Source of the DNA: Nocardioides okcheonensis
GTDB taxonomy: Bacteria; Actinomycetota; Actinomycetes; Propionibacteriales; Nocardioidaceae
NCBI RefSeq assembly: GCF_020991065.1
Contig: NZ_CP087710.1
Coordinates: forward strand, 1,922,001 to 1,986,000
Direction: 5' to 3'
Length of the DNA stretch: 64,000 nucleotides
A program made the translations under genes and the position numbers. The notes beneath the pieces were generated by a model that did no database searches, was not told the origin of the DNA, and worked only from the letters and a program-made list of their open reading frames with translations. Of the stretch, positions 58,415-64,000 are shown in pieces; position 1 is the first letter of the stretch; every line of letters starts with the position of its first letter.

Positions 58415-59689
58415 TCACCGGCCGGTCCCCGCTTCGTCCTCGTCGAAGAGGGCGAGCTGGTCGAGCTGCACCTTCCGCACCGGCGCGTCCACGATCAGCC
58501 GCAGCGCGGCGCGCATCCGGGCCGCGAGGTCGCGCAGGTAGTCGTGCCGCGCCTGGACGACCTTCTCCCTGCTGTGCTGCTTGAGGTTGCGCGCCTCACG
58601 CACCTTGCCGCGCATCTCGCGACGACGCTGCTCCGTGATCCGGATCGCCTTGAGCAGCAGCCCGGTGTCGTTGCCGTAGACCCGCGCCATCGTCGCCGGA
58701 CCGACCGACCCGCGCTGGTCGCGCTCGAGCTCGGCCATCACGGCGTACGCCGCCTCGAAGCGACCGTCGCGCCGCTTCGGCTCCTTGGTGACCGCGGAGA
58801 GCTTCTTCTCCAGGTCAGTGGCCCAGCCGTCGACCTGGGTCAGCAGCCGCTGCACCTCCATCAGGAACGTGGCGGGGGTCGCGACGTCCAGCCCGACCTC
58901 GCGCGTCACGCTGATCCGGCCGTCGACGAGGAAGAAGGTCAGCCCGAACTCGGTGCGGTTGAGCTGGTTGACCTCCGCAAGAGCCGCCTCCTGGTCCGCC
59001 ACGTCCTCCACGAGGAGGCAGGAGATGAGCACGCGCGGGATGGTCTTGTGGACCAGGATCCACACCTGCTGCTCCTCCGTCGGCAGCAGCAGGTCGCCTT
59101 CGTCGTCCCACTCGGGCGCCTCGTCGTAGAGCCCGGCCACGGCCACGTCGATGAACGCACGCACCTCCTCGACCGACGTCGGACGGACGACCTCGTGCAT
59201 GTCGGGCTCGGCGCGGACCGGCTTCGGAGGCAGCGGCTTGCCGCCCTCGCGCGCCGGCTCGAGACCCTCGGCGTCGAGGTAGATCGGGTGCAGCACGCCG
59301 TAGACCTCGCGCAGCGCGCGGACCACCATCACGGCGACCCGATCTGCCTCGCGCCGGTCGACGTCGAGCCAGAAGTTGGTGTCGCCGTCCTCCCAGCTCC
59401 AGGCGTTGGGCTGCTGGAACCCCATGTCCCCCAGCGCCGCCTCCTGGTCGTCGTCGAGCAGGCACTCGTCGGCGAGGTAGACGTTGCTCACCGCCTCCAC
59501 GCGCGCGACGTCGTCGCCACCGGCGACCTGGCAGTACGGCGACGCCCCGCCGTCGTGCTCCTGCGGCATCTCGACGACGAGCGAGTCGTCCGGCCCCATC
59601 CCCGCCACGTGGTCCGCCAACCGCTGGCGAAACTCCCGCCACGCCGTCTCTACCGCGTCGTCCCACCGACGCTCGAGCTCATCAGTCAT
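58415..59689 (-). CDS. TY-Chap (T3SS chaperone/YbjN-like) domain protein
   Basis: 424 aa. The N-terminal part (AWREFRQRLADHVAGMGPDDSLVVEMP..., ASPYCQVAGGDDVARVEAVSNVYLADECLLDDDQEAALGDMGFQQPN...NFWLDVDRREADRVAVMVVRALREVYGVLHPIYLDAEG) is the TY-Chap N module; residues about 165-310 resemble a YbjN/CesT-like chaperone fold (VWILVHKTIPRVLISCLLVEDVADQEAALAEVNQLNRTEFGLTFFLVDGRISVTREVGLD). The C-terminal 120 residues are highly basic and helical. Such proteins are proposed peptide-binding chaperones in conflict systems. It sits with the NERD-helicase gene in one transcript. Confidence 0.8.
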   Translation of the reverse strand: MTDELERRWDDAVETAWREFRQRLADHVAGMGPDDSLVVEMPQEHDGGASPYCQVAGGDDVARVEAVSNVYLADECLLDDDQEAALGDMGFQQPNAWSWEDGDTNFWLDVDRREADRVAVMVVRALREVYGVLHPIYLDAEGLEPAREGGKPLPPKPVRAEPDMHEVVRPTSVEEVRAFIDVAVAGLYDEAPEWDDEGDLLLPTEEQQVWILVHKTIPRVLISCLLVEDVADQEAALAEVNQLNRTEFGLTFFLVDGRISVTREVGLDVATPATFLMEVQRLLTQVDGWATDLEKKLSAVTKEPKRRDGRFEAAYAVMAELERDQRGSVGPATMARVYGNDTGLLLKAIRITEQRRREMRGKVREARNLKQHSREKVVQARHDYLRDLAARMRAALRLIVDAPVRKVQLDQLALFDEDEAGTGR

Positions 59690-59824
59690 CTCTCGACCCC
59701 CGTCTGGATCGCCCCCGCGATCCCCACGAAAGACACGCTAGAGGAGGCCACCGACACTGACTCGGGTTGGCGCTCGGCACGGAATCCAGTCGTCTCGACG
59801 GCGGGTGCGACCTACGCTTCGACC

Positions 59825-60160
59825 ATGTCGGACCATGCGAACGCCGGGACCTCGGAGGGCCATGAGGCCGACGAGCCGTCCATCGCCGACATCATCGCGG
59901 GCCCGACGTGGGAGGAGCTCACGTCCGACGGGATCATCACCCTCGACGAGCTTGACAGCATGATCCGCGCGAAGGGCGGCGATCCGTCCGCGTATGACCC
60001 GGTCCCGGTCGCGGGGGGGCCGCACACGGGCACACTCGAGAGACTCGAGAGCGTCCTCGACCTCGTGGTGGAGCTCGACGAGGCTGCCCAGAAGGCGCGC
60101 TCGCGGATCGGGAACTCGATGCCGACGGCTCGGTCCCGAAGTCGCTGGCCTCGCTCGTGA
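59825..60160 (+). CDS. Hypothetical protein, possibly truncated
   Basis: 111 aa; the ATG is 6 nt after TACGCT (leaderless-type). The first 90 residues are acidic and helical (DEPSIADIIAGPTWEELTSDGIITLDELDSMIRAKGG, TLERLESVLDLVVELDEAAQKARSRIG). The last 15 (MPTARSRSRWPRS) look like out-of-frame text; an adjacent frame reads DADGSVPKSLASLVTN, so a frameshift may have cut the protein. The region beyond it is a graveyard of decayed sequence. Not recognised. Confidence 0.5.
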   Translation: MSDHANAGTSEGHEADEPSIADIIAGPTWEELTSDGIITLDELDSMIRAKGGDPSAYDPVPVAGGPHTGTLERLESVLDLVVELDEAAQKARSRIGNSMPTARSRSRWPRS

Positions 60161-60197
60161 CCAACCCTTTCACCTGGTCGTGCAGCAGTCCCCATCA

Positions 60198-60215
60198 CCA
60201 GGTTGGACAACCTGG
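60198..60215. other. 18-bp perfect palindrome
   Basis: CCAGGTTG-GA-CAACCTGG in the non-coding stretch after the truncated hypothetical gene. It may be a terminator stem without a T tract or a remnant of a recombination site; no gene adjacent explains it. Confidence 0.5.
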
Positions 60216-60275
60216 CTGGGCATCACAGCTAGGAGCCTGCACGTGAAGTTTTACCAATACGGCCCCTGCCCGACC

Positions 60276-60712
60276 TTTCTGCGGGTATCAGCAGAAGTTC
60301 AAACACCCTGCGCTTGACTGCCCTCGCAACGTCAACTGCTCGCGCGACGGCGTGCTCCGCCTCGGGCACCCGGACGCTGCCCCTCCCTCCATAAGGCTCG
60401 GGATTCCAAACCGACTGCACCACCACCACGATGTAGGCGACCCGCTCCGTCGCGAGGACTGTGTGCTACTGCGAATGGCAGCCGACGCCGCCCGTGTCCT
60501 GGAAAACCGACATGGCATCCGGCGGCAAGAGTACGGTGCTCCTGTTCGTGCGCCAGGGGCAGAGAGGATTCGGCACGTCTTCATGCTCTCTCCTGGGACC
60601 CAGCCCTACGCCAGCCACACGGGCGACGAAGCCGTCACCATCACGCGGCGCGGCAGGCCCCACCTGACCGTGGACTTCTTCAATAACGCGTCAGCAGTCG
60701 CTCGCCAACATC
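60276..60712 (+). pseudogene. Frameshifted relic of a DUF3427 C-terminal domain
   Basis: Reading across frames recovers, in order, the last ~145 residues of the intact protein at 53531-56620: YQQKFKHPALDCPRNVNCSRDGVLRLGHPDA (intact: YQREEILAALDFPRNPNSFREGVLYLEHLNVDA), then TTM-stop-AT..., STVLLFVRQGQRGFGTSS (intact STVFLFVRHEQKDDFGTSP), and after another shift PYASHTGDEAVTI...LTVDFFNNASAVAR (intact TYVSHTGDRPIAF...MDFFNHASAIA). At least two frameshifts and a stop occur, and no start remains. It is a degenerate duplicate of a related, not identical, gene end, 4 kb from the intact one and in the same orientation. Confidence 0.85.
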
Positions 60713-60851
60713 GTCAACCGACGCCAGCGTGCCCACCATATAACCGGCTTTGGCGGCGCATACGATCAGCCTGTTCGCCCTAAACTCGAGCATGCATCGA
60801 GGTAGCGCTCGAGCAGCAATAAAGCGCAAACACCAGCAGAATGGACCCTAG

Positions 60852-63182
60852 ATGACCACCACAGACGTCGACGCATTGTTCAAGCCAACCTCCGCATCCG
60901 TACGTCAGCTCCTCTCTGACCTTGTAGGCGGATTTAGCATTCCGTCTTACCAGCGGCCATACCGATGGCTTCCAGCAGACATGCGACGCCTCTGCGAGGA
61001 CCTAATCGCTGGGCTAGACCGACTTGTAAAAGACCCATCAGCAGTAGCGTTCGTCGGCGCGATCATCACGGTCAGTGGGGCTGGGGACGATCACCCCACC
61101 ACTCCGTCGGACGCTCGACAAATCATCGACGGTCAACAGCGTCTAACCACCGTGGTAATGCTCGCAGTAGCACTCCATGAGTATCTTGGAAGAATTCACG
61201 TCAAGCTCGGGCGGGATACAACTCTCCCGGCGACCGAAACCGAATGGTTCAACGAGCACATTTCCGAGGTTCGGGGCCAGCTCTATCTTTGCCTCAGCGA
61301 CCAAAAGAGCTACGGCGACGAAGACTTTAAGAAGCTTCCGAAGTTGACTCGAGGAATTACAGATCGATGGAGCAACAGGGCCTCAACGGCGAGGTACTTG
61401 TCCCCTATTGCGAACCTAATTCACGGCTATCTCAAGCATCCTGGGCCCGGAACCTACATTCCAGAACGCCCAACCGTCGAGGTCAAGCCTGAATCCACGG
61501 GTAGCTCGCCCGCAGACTTCGAATACCTGCACTTGCGCTACCAGCAGCTGAAGCGAATGGTTAGAGATATCGCCAAGGGATCCGACGGAGACTTGGCGGA
61601 CAGTATCGATCTACAGATCATCCTCGGAAGCGGATCGTCTGTCTTGGAGGCACTTTTCAGGACCTCAGCCGAGACCGCACCCGCACTGCGTGCTCTGTCA
61701 CAGACAAAGGACGATGTGGGTCAGGCGCTCCGACTTTTGGTGTTCGCTCGATTCCTCCTTGAACGGGTTGCAGTAACGCAGATCAACGCCAAGGATGAAT
61801 CGTACGCTTTCGATCTGTTCGACTCCCTTAATACGACCGGCGAGCCACTCACCGCATTCGAGACGTTCGTTCCGCTCGTGGTTCAGGCCGAAGGTGTCGA
61901 GTCGTACGCCGCCTCTGAGAGCTTTGAGCACATTGCGTTGACGAGCCGACTCTTGAGCGCCGACGAAGGGAATGTTCAACGTCAAACCGAACGACTGATG
62001 ACAAGTTTTATTCTGGCCGATGCCGGCGTGAAGGTCGCCAGTAAGCACAACGAGCAGCGCCGCGAACTCACCCGCCTCTACCGAACAGCTGAGAATGACC
62101 AGCAGCGCCGAGCCATGACTCGCCAGCTGGCTGACTGCGCTCTTTGCTACTTCCACCTGTGGCAAAGACTTGAACTAGCACGCGGAGCGACTGGAGTCGA
62201 AGGATCGCTCGACGAAGAATCTCTTTTTGCACTACGTTTTCTGGCAAGAATCAATCACACGATCGCTCTCGCTCCACTCTCTCGCTATTACTCGCAGTGG
62301 GTTGCGGATCCAACGCCGGAGTCGGTCTCCGAGCTTGAGACGGCAATCAAGGCGTCAACCGCCTTCTCGGTGCTTTGGCGAACCGCTCACGGTGGAACCG
62401 ACGGCATAGACGGGGTGTACCGGCGTCTGATGTCCCATGGGTGCGACGGCATTTGCGCCCCCCTTGCAAGAACCGATGGCCAGAATCATGACGTGCGCCC
62501 ACTTCCCCCAGCACAAGATCTGGTGAAGGCCTACCGTCATGTCGCTGCGCACGCAAATACGTTCCCGGTCACTAACCTGGATGCTTGGCTTACGCACTCG
62601 TCGGCGCGTCCCATCTACGACGACCAGGCAGAACTTTCTCGGTTCCTGCTACTTGTTGCGGGCCACCACGCAGTCGCTGATGGAACGACCGGACTCACAA
62701 AGGATGGCCAGGTCGCTGACCACACTGCCATGCTTCGCGCCGATCGCTATACGTCTGACGATCGCTTGGCAACGGTAGAACATGTCGCCCCGCAAACGCC
62801 GGAAGATGGTCACTGGCAGGCCGAGATTTATAGGGCCCCGAGCGCGGTGTCAACGCTCGGGAACCTGACCCTGCTCCCGGTCGACGACAATAGTTTCATC
62901 AGCAACCGTCCGTGGTCCGAGAAGCGGTCGATCTATGGCGCCCTGTCGGCGGACGCACCCGACGAGACAAAGGCAGTCCTGGAGGCTGCCGTAGCCGGCG
63001 GTCTGTCATTGTCGGCAGACAAGCAGGAGTACCTTGTCGAGCGACGCCAGCACCTGCCCATGCTGCGGGCCATCAGCCAGTACAGCGGCGACTGGGATCG
63101 TGACTTCATCGAGTCTCGGACGAAGCATTTGTTGACTCGGGCGTGGTCAAAGCTCGATGAATGGCTCACGCCTGACGAGTAA
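60852..63182 (+). CDS. DUF262-DUF1524 protein (GmrSD/SspE-like restriction factor)
   Basis: 776 aa. The N-terminal DUF262 has the ParB-like FSIPSYQRPYRW (28-39) and the catalytic-type QIIDGQQRLTT (90-100); the C-terminal DUF1524 HNH-like nuclease has EHVAPQTPEDGHW (about 642-655) and LGNLTLLPVDDNSFISNRPW (about 670-690). This is the GmrSD arrangement on one chain and also that of SspE, which senses phosphorothioate DNA and nicks DNA. The length of about 780 fits SspE. Codon use is visibly A/T-richer than the chromosome core. The convergent neighbour is a PAPS reductase-like protein, the family of DndC/SspD. Confidence 0.9.
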   Translation: MTTTDVDALFKPTSASVRQLLSDLVGGFSIPSYQRPYRWLPADMRRLCEDLIAGLDRLVKDPSAVAFVGAIITVSGAGDDHPTTPSDARQIIDGQQRLTTVVMLAVALHEYLGRIHVKLGRDTTLPATETEWFNEHISEVRGQLYLCLSDQKSYGDEDFKKLPKLTRGITDRWSNRASTARYLSPIANLIHGYLKHPGPGTYIPERPTVEVKPESTGSSPADFEYLHLRYQQLKRMVRDIAKGSDGDLADSIDLQIILGSGSSVLEALFRTSAETAPALRALSQTKDDVGQALRLLVFARFLLERVAVTQINAKDESYAFDLFDSLNTTGEPLTAFETFVPLVVQAEGVESYAASESFEHIALTSRLLSADEGNVQRQTERLMTSFILADAGVKVASKHNEQRRELTRLYRTAENDQQRRAMTRQLADCALCYFHLWQRLELARGATGVEGSLDEESLFALRFLARINHTIALAPLSRYYSQWVADPTPESVSELETAIKASTAFSVLWRTAHGGTDGIDGVYRRLMSHGCDGICAPLARTDGQNHDVRPLPPAQDLVKAYRHVAAHANTFPVTNLDAWLTHSSARPIYDDQAELSRFLLLVAGHHAVADGTTGLTKDGQVADHTAMLRADRYTSDDRLATVEHVAPQTPEDGHWQAEIYRAPSAVSTLGNLTLLPVDDNSFISNRPWSEKRSIYGALSADAPDETKAVLEAAVAGGLSLSADKQEYLVERRQHLPMLRAISQYSGDWDRDFIESRTKHLLTRAWSKLDEWLTPDE

Positions 63183-63204
63183 GAGTCAAGTAGCCACAAC
63201 GAGT

Positions 63205-63236
63205 GCCCGGCCGAGAAACCTACTTCCCGGCCGGGC
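63205..63236. terminator. Bidirectional hairpin terminator
   Basis: Stem GCCCGGCCG / CGGCCGGGC (9 bp) with a 14-nt loop between the convergent DUF262-DUF1524 and PAPS-reductase-like genes. Confidence 0.75.
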
Positions 63237-63305
63237 CTCGTGTGGCAGGTCGGCGACTTCTCGGATCGCAGTCGGCTCTCCGGAGAAGGTAGCCAAGTTT
63301 CGTGA

Positions 63306-64000
63306 TCAAATCGCGCAAACGACGCACGCGTCGCTGTCGTCATCCTCGTCGAGAGCACCTGAAAGAACATCGATAAGGGGGAGATTGCGTCGAGTCTTTG
63401 CCGCCCGCGCCATCGCCTCCGCGTGCTTCTTCAGGATTTCGTCCCGGCGATCAAGAAGTTCGCTCAGGGTCTCTCCGTTCGACCACGTGTAATCGCGCCC
63501 CTGCATCGCCTGACCCTGGTAGCTGGCGTCTCCCGAGGCACCAGCATCCTTCAACACCTTCTGCTCAATGGCTACCGCTCGCTCGAAAAGATCCGGGTGG
63601 CGGTCCGCGAGCCCAACCCACTCCGCTTTGCGCTGATAGAAGCAGAAGTAGCATCCGCTTCGGGTACGCCACTCGTAGTACGCCGGTAATCCAACCCCTG
63701 CTTCGTCCAGGATGCGCAGGACGCCTTCGTGGTCAACATCGTCCTCGACGAACGGGAACACCGCACTGATGTTGGGCTTGGTGGAAACGTATCCCTTGCG
63801 ATTCTTCTCGTCAGCGCGAATTGCCACATAGCTGATGGCCTCGTCGTCGCCAAGCCATGCCTCAAGGGGCTTGATCTTGACAAGCTTTGTGCACCATCGC
63901 ATTTGCGGAGACGGCAGCGTTCCGCGGTACACCTCAAACCAGTGATCGAACCCCTTATCAGCATTGAGCCGAGCAATCGGCTTTCCCAGCACGACTTCGA
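63306..64000 (-). CDS. PAPS reductase/DndC-like ATP pyrophosphatase family protein, 5' end missing
   Basis: About 231 residues are visible; the frame is open to the window edge, so the N-terminus with the expected SGGKDS-type loop lies beyond it. Visible: GKPIARLNADKGFDHWFEVYRG, SPQMRWCTKLVKIKPLEAWLGDDEAISYVAIRADEKNRKGY, ending SGCYFCFYQRKAEWVGLADRHPDLFERAVAIE and a C-terminal DACVVCAI. The Cys in RWCTKLVK and the CYFC and CVVC pairs suggest FeS or zinc binding. Proteins of this family provide activated sulphur for phosphorothioate DNA (DndC, SspD) or occur in BREX-like islands. It converges with the DUF262-DUF1524 gene. Confidence 0.88.
   Translation of the reverse strand, partial: EVVLGKPIARLNADKGFDHWFEVYRGTLPSPQMRWCTKLVKIKPLEAWLGDDEAISYVAIRADEKNRKGYVSTKPNISAVFPFVEDDVDHEGVLRILDEAGVGLPAYYEWRTRSGCYFCFYQRKAEWVGLADRHPDLFERAVAIEQKVLKDAGASGDASYQGQAMQGRDYTWSNGETLSELLDRRDEILKKHAEAMARAAKTRRNLPLIDVLSGALDEDDDSDACVVCAI

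Noticed and set aside
1-64000. tRNA, rRNA, riboswitch or origin of replication
   Set aside because: I saw no cloverleaf-like conserved blocks (for example GGTTCGAATCC at a proper spacing), no rRNA text and no DnaA-box cluster; a covariance-model search would be needed to exclude small RNAs.

Overview
This is a high-G+C actinobacterial chromosome segment. Gene content and style fit a Nocardioides-like member of the Propionibacteriales, but no rRNA or other taxonomic marker lies in the window, so the genus is an inference. Pointers are the overwhelming G/C third positions, a Streptomyces-type conservon (kinase, roadblock, DUF742, GTPase), WS/DGAT wax-ester synthase, DinB/mycothiol-transferase-type protein, acyl-ACP desaturase, SBP-permease-permease sugar transporters without their own ATPase, and frequent start codons 6-7 nt after a TANNNT hexamer (leaderless-type promoters). 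I recognised no tRNA, rRNA or CRISPR array.

Layout. 0-9.8 kb: YbdK-type ligase (partial), WS/DGAT, a GIY-YIG gene embedded in dispersed repeats, an orphan beta-class DNA methyltransferase, exported phosphodiester glycosidase, a lipoprotein, a RelA/SpoT-domain alarmone synthetase, a ChaA-type antiporter and an amino-acid-type binding protein. 9.8-14.6 kb: a complete conservon signalling operon. 14.8-26.3 kb: secreted nuclease, AIM24 protein, FeS photolyase, a thioredoxin-reductase/methyltransferase fusion divergent from an XRE-cupin regulator, TspO, gluconate uptake (gntP-gntK), acyl-CoA synthetase and SDR with a divergent TetR and a palindromic operator.

26.4-30.7 kb is a toxin-immunity locus: two WXG100-like genes translationally coupled to a 432-aa polymorphic-toxin-like protein and its probable immunity gene, then a cassette of three more immunity-like genes bracketed by two directly repeated 77-bp elements with inverted ends. 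One cassette protein is a CdiI-like domain fused to a second copy of the upstream immunity domain. 30.7-53 kb: MOSC protein, sugar ABC operon with a 25-bp palindromic operator, serine hydrolase, two SDR/kinase metabolic genes, two VapBC-type modules, several lineage-specific unknowns, a DEAD/DEAH helicase with an apparent frameshift near its C-terminus, DUF2786 protein, zinc alcohol dehydrogenase, acyl-ACP desaturase, and an endonuclease/exonuclease/phosphatase gene broken by one in-frame TAG.

53.0-64.0 kb looks like a defence island, with visibly less G/C-biased codon use in its outer parts: a Nudix hydrolase coupled to a PLD-SF2 helicase-DUF3427 protein; a NERD-SF1 helicase next to a TY-Chap/YbjN-like protein; a frameshifted relic of a second DUF3427 C-terminus; a DUF262-DUF1524 (GmrSD/SspE-like) protein; and, convergent with it and running off the window, a PAPS-reductase/DndC-like protein. 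The pairing of the last two suggests, without proving, a phosphorothioate-type or related modification-restriction system continuing beyond base 64000.
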